A stretch of DNA of 11,412 nt, taken from Oscillospiraceae bacterium (GTDB taxonomy: Bacteria > Bacillota_A > Clostridia > Oscillospirales > Ruminococcaceae). Positions 1 to 6,267 of the stretch are shown one piece after another. The stretch covers positions 1-11,412 of the forward strand of contig CAAFWX010000177.1 of assembly GCA_900766795.1 (NCBI GenBank), in the 5' to 3' direction. Under the pieces are notes generated by a model. It did not search any database. It saw only the letters and a list, made by a program, of their open reading frames with translations, and was not told the DNA's origin. Every line of letters begins with the position of its first letter. Position 1 is the first letter of the stretch. The position numbers were made by a program, and so were the translations under genes.

Positions 1-79
1 ATGGTGGTGCCCACTTGTATCTCACCTCAAAGATTGGCTCTGTTAAGCCATTCTCACAGGGGGAGGGCAACAAAAAACC
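1..79. other. Structured non-coding stretch, unassigned
   Basis: No gene is recognised between the left edge and the stop codon of the GGGtGRT gene. The stretch holds a perfect 5-bp hairpin (TGGCT at 35-39, AGCCA at 46-50, 6-nt loop). It also has a GC-rich block GGGGGAGGGC near 59-68, which could be one strand of a long closing stem whose partner lies outside the window. On the plus strand, the order of a CACCU segment (22-26), then the hairpin, then a G-rich 3' strand loosely recalls the 3' half of a 6S RNA. That resemblance is from memory and weak. It could equally be the 3' untranslated region of the GGGtGRT operon. No U-run terminator is seen on either strand. Confidence 0.25.
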
Positions 80-1081
80 TTACTTCTTGAAACTTTCCTC
101 AACAGCAACCGCACAAGCAACAGTAGCACCAACCATAGGATTGTTGCCCATGCCGATAAGACCCATCATCTCAACGTGAGCGGGAACGGAGGAAGAACCT
201 GCGAACTGCGCGTCGGAGTGCATACGACCCATTGTGTCGGTCATACCGTAGGAAGCAGGACCTGCTGCCATGTTATCGGGGTGAAGGGTACGACCGGTGC
301 CGCCGCCGGATGCAACGGAGAAGTACTTCTTACCTGCGTCAACGCGCTCCTTCTTGTAGGTGCCTGCAACGGGGTGCTGGAAACGAGTGGGGTTGGTGGA
401 GTTACCGGTGATGGATACGTCAACGTTCTCCTTCCACATGATTGCAACACCCTCGGTTACATCGTTTGCACCATAGCAGTTTACCTTTGCGCGCAGACCG
501 TCGGAGTATGCCTTGCGGAATACCTCCTTAACCTCGCCGGTGTAGTAATCCATCTCGGTTTCTACATAGGTGAAGCCGTTGATACGAGCAATAATCTGTG
601 CTGCGTCCTTGCCAAGACCGTTAAGGATAACGCGCAGAGGCTTCTGGCGTACCTTGTTTGCCTTTTCAGCGATACCGATTGCGCCCTCTGCTGCTGCAAA
701 GGACTCGTGACCTGCGAGGAATGCGAAGCACTCGGTGTCCTCCTCAAGCAGCATCTTGCCGAGGTTGCCGTGGCCAAGACCAACCTTGCGCTGGTCAGCA
801 ACAGAGCCGGGAATGCAGAATGCCTGAAGTCCCTCGCCGATTGCAGCCGCAGCGTCAGCAGCCTTTGTGCAGCCCTTCTTGATTGCGATAGCGCAGCCTA
901 CGGTGTAAGCCCACTTTGCGTTCTCGAAGCAGATAGGCTGAATGCCCTCAACGAGCTTGTAGATATCAAGACCCTTCTCCTTGCAAACATCTGCACACTC
1001 CTCAATGGAGTTGATGCCGTAGTTCTTGAGAACTGCGAGGATCTGGGGTTCACGTCTGTCGTATGATTCAAATAAAGCCAT
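80..1081 (-). CDS. GGGtGRT family protein (function unknown)
   Basis: A 333-residue protein with the signature that names the GGGtGRT family: the motif GGGTGRT at residues 259-265, preceded by Ser258 and followed by Leu-His. The family is uncharacterised and typical of anaerobic bacteria. No signal peptide or membrane segment is visible, so it is probably cytoplasmic. Nine cysteines (29, 33, 51, 63, 71, 89, 118, 202, 323) and several glycine-rich turns (101-108, 307-313) are visible. These would suit a cofactor or metal role, but that is inference. The start is firm: AGGAGGT sits 7 nt upstream of the ATG. The gene lies 15 nt downstream of the NifU-like gene, with its ribosome binding site directly after that stop codon, so the two are almost certainly co-transcribed and functionally linked. 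Family assignment is confident; function is not known. Confidence 0.9.
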   Translation of the reverse strand: MALFESYDRREPQILAVLKNYGINSIEECADVCKEKGLDIYKLVEGIQPICFENAKWAYTVGCAIAIKKGCTKAADAAAAIGEGLQAFCIPGSVADQRKVGLGHGNLGKMLLEEDTECFAFLAGHESFAAAEGAIGIAEKANKVRQKPLRVILNGLGKDAAQIIARINGFTYVETEMDYYTGEVKEVFRKAYSDGLRAKVNCYGANDVTEGVAIMWKENVDVSITGNSTNPTRFQHPVAGTYKKERVDAGKKYFSVASGGGTGRTLHPDNMAAGPASYGMTDTMGRMHSDAQFAGSSSVPAHVEMMGLIGMGNNPMVGATVACAVAVEESFKK

Positions 1082-1096
1082 TATCGTTACCTCCTA

Positions 1097-1789
1097 TTAC
1101 TGCTTTCTGGGGTCAATGACCTTAACAGCGTCAGCAACACGGCCGTACTGACCCTGTGCCTTCTCGTAAGCGTCCTTGACATCCATGCCGCCCTTGATGA
1201 AGTCCATCATCTTGCCGAAGTTGATAAACTTGTAGCCGATAATCTGGTTCTCATCATCCAGTGCGATTCCGGTAACATAACCGTCGGTCATTTCGAGGTA
1301 ACGGGGACCTGCCTTCAGAGTACCGTACATGGTACCAACCTGAGAACGAAGTCCCTTGCCGAGGTCCTCAAGACCTGCGCCTACAACGAGTCCGTCCTCA
1401 GAGAAAGCGGACTGGGTGCGGCCGTATACAATCTGGAGGAACAGCTCGCGCATTGCGGTGTTGATTGCGTCGCAAACGAGGTCGGTGTTAAGAGCCTCGA
1501 GAATGGTTCTGCCGGGAAGAATCTCAGCAGCCATTGCTGCGGAGTGGGTCATACCCGAGCAGCCGATGGTTTCAACGAGAGCCTCCTGAATAACGCCGCC
1601 CTTAACGTTGAGGGTCAGCTTGCAGGTGCCCTGCTGGGGTGCGCACCAGCCCACGCCATGAGTGAAGCCGTTGATGTCTGCAATCTCCTTAGCCTTTACC
1701 CACTTAGCTTCTTCGGGGATAGGCGCTGCGCCGTGAGCAACGCCCTGTGCTACGGGACACATGTTTTCAACTTCATGAGAATAAGTCAT
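1097..1789 (-). CDS. NifU/IscU-like iron-sulfur cluster scaffold protein
   Basis: A 230-residue protein related to the NifU N-terminal/IscU scaffold fold, on which Fe-S clusters are assembled. The region GWC49-x6-C56-KLTLNV matches the first ligand segment of IscU. The region ETIGC77SGMTHSAAMAAE matches the second (IscU: FKTxGCGSAIASSS). Residues 92-100 (PGRTILEAL) match the following KGKTLDEA stretch. The usual third ligand cysteine near the C-terminus is not in place: the last cysteine is C106, inside a helix-like segment, and residues 107-230 have none. The roughly 100-residue C-terminal half is not a NifU [2Fe-2S] or Nfu domain that I recognise. It is the first gene of a two-gene operon with the GGGtGRT gene. 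No IscS/NifS desulfurase is in the window. AAAGGAG lies 12 nt before the ATG, somewhat far. Scaffold family is confident; the client is unknown. Confidence 0.85.
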   Translation of the reverse strand: MTYSHEVENMCPVAQGVAHGAAPIPEEAKWVKAKEIADINGFTHGVGWCAPQQGTCKLTLNVKGGVIQEALVETIGCSGMTHSAAMAAEILPGRTILEALNTDLVCDAINTAMRELFLQIVYGRTQSAFSEDGLVVGAGLEDLGKGLRSQVGTMYGTLKAGPRYLEMTDGYVTGIALDDENQIIGYKFINFGKMMDFIKGGMDVKDAYEKAQGQYGRVADAVKVIDPRKQ

Positions 1790-1867
1790 ACTTGTTTATA
1801 ACTCCTTTCAGAATTTAGCCGAGAGCCTGTCCGTTTTCACATCAAGACACATCAGCCATACAAATAT

Positions 1868-1896
1868 ATTATACAGCAATTATTCGCATTTTTCAA
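1868..1896 (-). promoter_or_regulatory. Sigma-70-type promoter of the NifU-like/GGGtGRT operon
   Basis: On the minus strand, TTGAAA (1896-1891), a 17-bp spacer and TATAAT (1873-1868). Transcription would start near 1861 and leave a leader of about 70 nt before the ATG at 1789. The surrounding DNA (1850-1930) is AT-rich with A and T runs, as expected for an upstream promoter region. No operator dyad was recognised. Confidence 0.8.
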
Positions 1897-1947
1897 TAGG
1901 TTATAAAAATTTTTTTGTGTATTTTTTTCTGCCATATACAAAGCAGA

Positions 1948-1976
1948 GTTCCCGCAGGATTTTGACCTGCGGGAAC
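1948..1976 (-). terminator. Hairpin after the amt-PII gene
   Basis: A perfect 11-bp inverted repeat (GTTCCCGCAGG at 1948-1958, CCTGCGGGAAC at 1966-1976) with a 7-nt loop, 32 nt beyond the stop of the ammonium channel gene. On the minus strand the following bases (TCTGCTTTG) are only moderately U-rich. A second small hairpin (TCTGC/GCAGA, 1928-1947) comes right after. It is likely a terminator of the amt transcript, insulating it from the NifU-like promoter, although the U-tract is poor. Confidence 0.65.
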
Positions 1977-2008
1977 CCGCTATTCAGGATATGTGTAGGA
2001 AAAAAGCG

Positions 2009-3790
2009 TTATTCAACGTCCTGCAAAGCGTCGTAGCCGCTTTCGCCGGTTCTGACCTTGATTACGTCGGCAACATCGTATACGAAAATCTTGCCGTCGC
2101 CAATCTTGCCGGTGTAGAGAGCGTTCTTAGCGGTTTCAACAACCGTTTCAACGGGAACCTTGCATACGACAATCTCAACCTTAACCTTAGGCAACAGGTG
2201 AGTTTCCAGCGGAACGCCGCGGTAGAACTCTGTGGAGCCTTTCTGCATACCACAGCCAAGAACGTTTGTAACAGTCATACCGGTGATACCGATACCCGAC
2301 ATCGCAGACTTGAGAGTTTCAAACTTCTCCTGCTTGCAGAGGATAGTAACCTTGGACATCTTGGTGCCGTCGGAGGGAGTGCTGCTCTTGTAAGCAACAG
2401 GAACTGCCTTGTCAACAGAAACTTCCTTCTTAACCTGCTCGATGGTGTCAACTTCCTTCTCCTTGCCGGAGGTGGACATCTCAACGTGCATAGAGGGGAT
2501 AAAGTCCGCGTAAGCTGCGGGCAGACCGTGCTCGGTTGCGTCCAGACCAACAACCTCCTCGTGGCGGGAAACTCTCAGACCCATAGTCTTTTTGATGATG
2601 AAGAATGTAAGCGTGATGGTTATAGCAGTCCATGCGATTACCGAAACCATACCGAGAAGCTGGATACCGAGCTGGTTGAAGCCGCCGCCGTAAAACAGAC
2701 CGGTGATTCCATTCTGACCGTTGCCGGTTGCGAAAAGACCAACTGCGATTGTACCCCAGATACCGTTGAAGCCGTGAACAGCTACCGCACCGACAGGGTC
2801 GTCAATCTTGAGAACGTAGTCGAGCAGCCAAACGCCGAATACTACGAGGAAGCCTGCTACAACACCGATGATGATTGAGCCGACTGCGTCAACGTCTGCA
2901 CAGGGAGCGGTGATTGCAACCAGACCTGCGAGGGAAGCGTTAAGGCACATCGAAACATCGGGCTTGCCGTGTCTTACCCATGTGTAAATCATGGTAACAA
3001 CGGTTGCAACTGCGGGAGCAATTGTCGTTGTAAGGAAGATGTTTGCGAGGTATGTAACGTTGGTTGCGGCAGCGCCGTTAAAGCCGTACCAGCCGAACCA
3101 GAGGATGAATACACCGAGAGCGCCGAGGGTCATGGAGTGACCGAGGATTGCCTTGGGCTTGCCCTCCTTGTCGAACTTGCCGATACGGGGACCAACCATC
3201 TTTGCGCCGATGATTGCGCAGACGCCGCCGACCATATGTATTGCGGTAGAGCCTGCGAAATCAATGAAGCCGAGCTGTGCGAGCCAGCCGCCGCCCCAAA
3301 TCCAGTGTGCCTCGATGGGGTAGATGACAGCGGAGATAACCGCCGAATAAATACAGTAGGAAAGGAACTTTGTTCTCTCTGCCATAGCGCCGGAAACGAT
3401 TGTTGCGGCGGTTGCGCAGAACACAAGGTTGAAGATGAACTCAGCGCATCTGTCGAAGTCCGCGAAGGACTTGAGAACGTCGAGGTTCGGGATACCGATG
3501 AGTCCGAAAAGCGCGTCCTCACCAAGCATTAAGCCAAAGCCGAGGAAGATGAATGCCACTGTGCCCAAGCAGAAATCCATCAGATTCTTCATGATGATGT
3601 TTCCTGCGTTTTTCGCTCTGGTCATACCGGTTTCTACCATCGCGAAACCACACTGCATGAAGAATACCAGTGCGGCACCGATAAGGTACCAAATACCATT
3701 GCCGTCGCCTGTGTTGAACATCGTGTTGTCAACAAAGGTCTGAACATCAGCCGCCGAAGCTGCCGACATTACTGTCGTGATTGCGTCCAT
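2009..3790 (-). CDS. amt: Ammonium channel AmtB fused to a C-terminal PII (GlnB/GlnK) domain
   Basis: A 593-residue fusion. Residues about 30-415 are an Amt/MEP/Rh ammonium channel with about 11 membrane helices. The DFAGSTAIH segment carries Asp177 and the first twin histidine, His185; the second twin histidine is His339 in AVAVHGFNG. The GGGWL (167-170) and WFGWYGFN (231-238) segments are also typical. After a hydrophilic linker (about 420-477), residues 478-590 form a complete PII signal protein. Gln516 and Lys535 correspond to the 2-oxoglutarate/ATP site residues Gln39 and Lys58. The T-loop has FYRG (Tyr523 = Tyr46), and GKIGDGKIFV (561-570) is the PII signature. The uridylylation tyrosine (Tyr51) is replaced by Leu528, so control is probably by ATP/ADP and 2-oxoglutarate rather than by uridylylation. 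In most bacteria glnK and amtB are separate adjacent genes; here pore and plug are one chain. The ribosome binding site AAAGGGGCGG precedes the ATG. See the ANTAR-like leader upstream. Confidence 0.95.
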   Translation of the reverse strand: MDAITTVMSAASAADVQTFVDNTMFNTGDGNGIWYLIGAALVFFMQCGFAMVETGMTRAKNAGNIIMKNLMDFCLGTVAFIFLGFGLMLGEDALFGLIGIPNLDVLKSFADFDRCAEFIFNLVFCATAATIVSGAMAERTKFLSYCIYSAVISAVIYPIEAHWIWGGGWLAQLGFIDFAGSTAIHMVGGVCAIIGAKMVGPRIGKFDKEGKPKAILGHSMTLGALGVFILWFGWYGFNGAAATNVTYLANIFLTTTIAPAVATVVTMIYTWVRHGKPDVSMCLNASLAGLVAITAPCADVDAVGSIIIGVVAGFLVVFGVWLLDYVLKIDDPVGAVAVHGFNGIWGTIAVGLFATGNGQNGITGLFYGGGFNQLGIQLLGMVSVIAWTAITITLTFFIIKKTMGLRVSRHEEVVGLDATEHGLPAAYADFIPSMHVEMSTSGKEKEVDTIEQVKKEVSVDKAVPVAYKSSTPSDGTKMSKVTILCKQEKFETLKSAMSGIGITGMTVTNVLGCGMQKGSTEFYRGVPLETHLLPKVKVEIVVCKVPVETVVETAKNALYTGKIGDGKIFVYDVADVIKVRTGESGYDALQDVE

Positions 3791-3962
3791 TAAAGACCGC
3801 CCCTTTCAATTTGTTCTGTTCTGGATTTGCCGAAGCGCTTCGTTCCGCCTTTCCTCGCCCGCCGCCCGAGCCGCCGCGCCTTTCGCCGAATTTTCCGGAG
3901 AATAAGTTTTGGAGAACTCTCGCTTTGAGCGATTAAAACGTGAATTATTCGCTGCCGACTTT
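3791..3962 (-). other. Distal 5' leader of the amt-PII mRNA
   Basis: About 170 nt of untranslated leader between the putative attenuator and the ATG. It contains a hairpin-capable segment near 3907-3940 (GTTTT/AAAAC outer arms around TCGCT-CAA-AGCGA), a very GC-rich stretch at about 3843-3890 (mostly GCC/CGG repeats) and the 12-bp palindrome CGAAGCGCTTCG at 3831-3842. No open reading frame with a credible ribosome binding site is seen. The structures could affect translation, but no known riboswitch class was recognised. Confidence 0.4.
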
Positions 3963-3965
3963 AGC

Positions 3966-4019
3966 AAAAAAGGCTATGACACACTGCCTCTCGCCGTTGA
4001 GCGGAAGTATGTCATAGCC
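3966..4019 (-). terminator. Leader attenuator: long hairpin followed by a U-tract
   Basis: On the minus strand, GGCTATGACA (4019-4010) pairs perfectly with TGTCATAGCC (3981-3972). Pairing continues inward (4009-4006 with 3982-3985, one G-U) into the apical hairpin P2. The 3' arm is followed at once by six T (3971-3966), the form of an intrinsic terminator lying within about 65 nt of the transcription start. The 5' arm reuses bases 4018-4013, which also form the 3' side of hairpin P1, so the terminator stem and P1 exclude each other. The U-tract itself can pair weakly with AGCAAAGA upstream. Confidence 0.65.
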
Positions 4020-4030
4020 TCTTTGCTATG
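3987..4030 (-). promoter_or_regulatory. Dual hexaloop RNA motif, candidate ANTAR antitermination site
   Basis: Two consecutive hairpins, each with a six-base loop, are read on the minus strand. P1 is CATAGC, loop AAAGAG, GCTATG (4030-4013), a perfect 6-bp stem. After an 8-nt linker comes P2: CCGCTC, loop AACGGC, GAGAGG (4004-3987), with one G-A mismatch. Both loops have A at position 1 and G at position 4, the hallmark of the RNA targets of ANTAR-domain regulators such as EutV and NasR. P1 is incompatible with the downstream terminator stem, so a bound ANTAR protein would favour readthrough into amt. P1 begins almost exactly at the predicted transcription start (4029), which may cost it its outermost base pair. 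The ANTAR regulator gene itself is not in the window. Confidence 0.6.
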
Positions 4031-4035
4031 GTCTT

Positions 4036-4064
4036 ATTATACACGCTTCACACTGATTTGTCAA
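4036..4064 (-). promoter_or_regulatory. Perfect consensus promoter of the amt-PII gene
   Basis: On the minus strand, TTGACA (4064-4059), exactly 17 bp, then TATAAT (4041-4036). The predicted start is A4029. With both hexamers perfect, initiation should be strong and little controlled by itself. This agrees with control after initiation at the leader hairpins immediately downstream. Confidence 0.9.
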
Positions 4065-4308
4065 GCAATTTTTGCAAGTTTTTTGTTCAGAAATTGCATT
4101 TTGTAGAATATCAACAAACACATTCATCATTCGGTTGTTGGGCTGTGCATTTGCAACAACAAACCCAAATTATTGTCAGAAAGCCTGCTGTTTTCCCTGT
4201 ATTTTCCTACAAAACGAAATTTCCGGCAACCCTGCGGAAAGTATTTCCGACAGCAAAAAGCGGATAACAACAGTTCTTTTTGCACAGAATAGCACTGTAA
4301 ACTTTCAT
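4065..4308. other. Divergent intergenic region between amt-PII and the small membrane peptide
   Basis: No credible gene is seen here. It separates the amt promoter (minus) from the 55-codon gene (plus). It contains the 7-bp dyad at 4134-4160 and a weak TTTCCG/CGGAAA hairpin near 4220-4241. No convincing plus-strand -35/-10 pair was found for the small gene, so its promoter remains unassigned. Confidence 0.5.
4134..4160. repeat. Inverted repeat GTTGTTG/CAACAAC upstream of the amt promoter
   Basis: Perfect 7-bp arms (4134-4140 and 4154-4160) separated by 13 bp. The centre lies about 85 bp upstream of the amt -35 element. It could be a DNA operator for an activator of amt or of the divergent small gene, or a chance repeat of simple sequence. 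Confidence 0.35.
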
Positions 4309-4322
4309 AAGGAGGGACTCAA

Positions 4323-4490
4323 ATGACCCGACATCATGCCTGCTTAATCAAGGCTTCTGCCGCAGGGCTTATCACAGGCTCGCTTGCTTTTCTCGCCGTT
4401 ATGAACATCTGCGGCTGCCGCTTAAGGCGCAGCATGACCGCCGCAAAAGCATTCCGCACCATCGGTGTGCTGATGGACGCATTCAGATAA
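4323..4490 (+). CDS. Small single-span membrane protein, 55 aa
   Basis: The only likely plus-strand gene: 55 residues starting at an ATG 6 nt after AAGGAGGG, an excellent ribosome binding site. Residues about 8-31 are hydrophobic (ASAAGLITGSLAFLAVMNIC) and would form one membrane helix. A basic patch follows (Arg33, Arg35, Arg36) and then an amphipathic tail, MTAAKAFRTIGVLMDAFR. Cysteines 7, 30 and 32 are present. The basic residues after the span suggest that the tail is cytoplasmic. The layout (short N-terminus, one helix, tail with an A-x-R-x-x-G-x-x-x-D-x-F pattern) reminds me of small conserved hypothetical proteins of Clostridia, but I cannot name a family. It ends 23 bp before a bidirectional hairpin shared with the converging solute-binding protein gene. 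Function unknown. Confidence 0.65.
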   Translation: MTRHHACLIKASAAGLITGSLAFLAVMNICGCRLRRSMTAAKAFRTIGVLMDAFR

Positions 4491-4513
4491 TCCAAAGGCA
4501 GAAGCATAAAGTA

Positions 4514-4542
4514 ATCCCGCCGAAACGCACGCTCGGCGGGAT
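4514..4542. terminator. Hairpin between convergent genes
   Basis: A perfect 10-bp inverted repeat (ATCCCGCCGA at 4514-4523, TCGGCGGGAT at 4533-4542) with a 9-nt loop. It lies 23 bp after the plus-strand small gene and 17 bp after the minus-strand solute-binding protein gene, so it probably serves both. U-runs are weak on both sides (TACTTTATG on the minus strand). Confidence 0.7.
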
Positions 4543-4559
4543 ATGTGTTATTGCGATAA

Positions 4560-6149
4560 TCAGAACTGCTTTGCCTGTGAGAAATTCACGGTCTTGGTGA
4601 ACGGATTGTACACGATGTCGGCTGTGTCGGCTTCGGAGAAGAAAAACTCGTTCTTGTAGAACAGCGGAACAAACGCCGCTTTCTCTATAAGTATCTTCTC
4701 CGCCCGCGCGTAAAGCTCGGCGCTCTCCTGCAAATCGGCGGCGGTTTCGGCGCTTTCCATCAGCATGTTAAACTCCGCGTCGGAGAATTTTCCGTAATTC
4801 TGCGAGCTTTGAGAGGTGAAGCTTTTCAGATACGCGGCAGGGCTGTTGAAGCTGCCCGTAAGGTCGACCACCGCAATCTCGAAATCCCCGCTTTCAAGCC
4901 GCGCGCGGTACATCTCTTCGCTCAGCGTTTCAACTCGGCAGTAGAATCCGAACTCGCGCTGCCACTCCTGCATGATGTAGGACACCGCCTGCGCGGAGGA
5001 ATCGTCCTTGGTGATTATCCTCGCGCCCTCGAACAAATCCGCGTCCAACTGCGAGCCGATTTCGCCGAAGATTTCCCGCGCGCGTTCGGGGGAGTATTCA
5101 TACGCAAGGCTGCTTCCCGCAATGCTGCGGAAGCTTTCGTCCGGCATGGTCACTCCCGACGGAACAACCGCCCACGCCGCGTCATAGTGCGCAAGCGCCA
5201 GGGCGTAGCTGTCCCTGTCCACAAGCAGCGAAAGCGCCGCGCGGAACTCCTCGCCGCGAAACAGCGAGCAGCGGCGGTTAAACACAAGGCCCGTTGTGAT
5301 GTTGCTGAAAGAAACCACGTTATAATCGCCGCTTATTCTCGCGGCAGCTTCGTCCGTCACCGCAACACAGCTTGTCACTCCCGAGGTGAAGTTGGCGACA
5401 AAATCGCCGTCCTTTTCGATGAAGAAATTTAGCCCCGACGGGTACACCTGCCGCGCGGCGCTGTTCTTGGAGTTGCGGCGCAGTATAAGGTTGTTGTTGT
5501 CGGTTATCGTGTAGGGGTCGTAAGACCACGACTTTACATAAAACGCGCCGTTCGAGGGAGTGCACTCAGCGGACAGTCCGTATTTTCCCTGCGATTTCAG
5601 GAAAAACTCCTCGCTGCACGGCATTGCGGGCGGCTCGGTCAGCAGCGAGGGAAACCGCGGGTTCGGCTCCTCGAGAGTAATCTCCAGCTCAAACTCCCCT
5701 GTCGCGCGAACGCCCAGCAGGCTTAATTCGGTGCTGACGCCCATATTGATTGCGCGTGCGTTTTTTATGCAGAAATACTCCTCTGCGCGCGGGGCGCGGG
5801 TTTCGGGCAGGAACAGCCTGCGAAAGCCGTAGACGAAATCCACGGCGGTGCACTGCTTCTCAAAGTCGTCGGAATCCGTCCAGTACACGTCCTGCCGCAG
5901 ACGAAAGGTATATACAAGCCCGTCGTCGGACACCGCCCAATCCTCGGCGCAGCCCTCGGACAGAGAGCCGTCCGCATTGGCGGTGAGAAGTCCCATGTAC
6001 ACGTTTTCGATTATTGTTTCGGCGTTAGGGTCGTTGGCACTCTGCGGGTCCAGGGTGCCGGGGTTTCCGGTGATGTCATATTTGAACACATAGCCGCTGC
6101 CGTCGTCCTCGCGGCAGGAGCAAAGCGTGATGGAAAGCACCGCCGCCAT
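4560..6149 (-). CDS. Peptide/oligopeptide-type solute-binding lipoprotein (SBP family 5, OppA/DppA-like)
   Basis: An extracytoplasmic solute-binding protein of family 5, which delivers peptides, nickel or similar ligands to an ABC importer. The first ATG gives 529 residues. Family features are the N-terminal GNPGTLDPQSANDPNAETIIENVY segment in two parts (28-39 and 40-51), the GLL-x-DG-x-LSEGCAEDW region (53-70), and the C-terminal LPLF-like AAFVPLFYKNEF segment. A lipobox LCSC precedes Cys12, followed by acidic residues (REDD), as in a lipid-anchored protein. The ATG at 6149 has no ribosome binding site and gives a signal peptide without basic residues. In-frame codons upstream add NLIKQIAAAV, a normal n-region, and AACGGAG lies at 6198-6192. 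The real start is therefore probably upstream (ATA at 6182 is the best placed codon). No permease or ATPase is nearby, so the ligand is unknown and it may share a remote transporter. Confidence 0.88.
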   Translation of the reverse strand: MAAVLSITLCSCREDDGSGYVFKYDITGNPGTLDPQSANDPNAETIIENVYMGLLTANADGSLSEGCAEDWAVSDDGLVYTFRLRQDVYWTDSDDFEKQCTAVDFVYGFRRLFLPETRAPRAEEYFCIKNARAINMGVSTELSLLGVRATGEFELEITLEEPNPRFPSLLTEPPAMPCSEEFFLKSQGKYGLSAECTPSNGAFYVKSWSYDPYTITDNNNLILRRNSKNSAARQVYPSGLNFFIEKDGDFVANFTSGVTSCVAVTDEAAARISGDYNVVSFSNITTGLVFNRRCSLFRGEEFRAALSLLVDRDSYALALAHYDAAWAVVPSGVTMPDESFRSIAGSSLAYEYSPERAREIFGEIGSQLDADLFEGARIITKDDSSAQAVSYIMQEWQREFGFYCRVETLSEEMYRARLESGDFEIAVVDLTGSFNSPAAYLKSFTSQSSQNYGKFSDAEFNMLMESAETAADLQESAELYARAEKILIEKAAFVPLFYKNEFFFSEADTADIVYNPFTKTVNFSQAKQF

Positions 6150-6179
6150 TACTGCGGCTGCTATCTGTTTTATAAGGTT

Positions 6180-6198
6180 TATCGTTATCAGCTCCGTT
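6180..6198 (-). promoter_or_regulatory. Ribosome binding site and probable true start of the SBP5 lipoprotein
   Basis: On the minus strand AACGGAG (6198-6192) is followed 9 nt later by ATA (6182-6180) in frame with the lipoprotein gene. Between this point and the ATG at 6149 the frame is open and encodes NLIKQIAAAV. No ATG, GTG or TTG lies in frame between the upstream stop (near 6250) and 6149. The site suggests initiation at a rare codon, or a base change that destroyed an ATG. Confidence 0.5.
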
Positions 6199-6267
6199 GA
6201 ATAGGTTGTAGGTTTTGATATGGAACATGGTTTTTGGGGCTACGCTAAAAATATTCCCCTAAGATAG

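Noticed and set aside
176..1066. 296-codon plus-strand open frame opposite the GGGtGRT gene
   Set aside because: No ribosome binding site, cysteine-rich low-complexity product with no family features, and it is an exact antisense shadow of a well-recognised gene.
3831..3842. CGAAGCGCTTCG palindrome as an operator
   Set aside because: It is in a GC-rich leader about 200 bp after the promoter; a 12-bp GC palindrome can occur by chance there and no known regulator motif matches.
3971..4020. 11-bp inverted repeat as a mobile-element end or plain transcription terminator of another gene
   Set aside because: No transposase or target duplication is nearby, and the repeat sits directly after a promoter with a U-tract oriented to that transcript, which fits an attenuator.
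3909..4106. 65-codon plus-strand frame over the amt leader and promoter
   Set aside because: The DNA is fully explained by a minus-strand promoter and the paired RNA hairpins; no ribosome binding site precedes the ATG.
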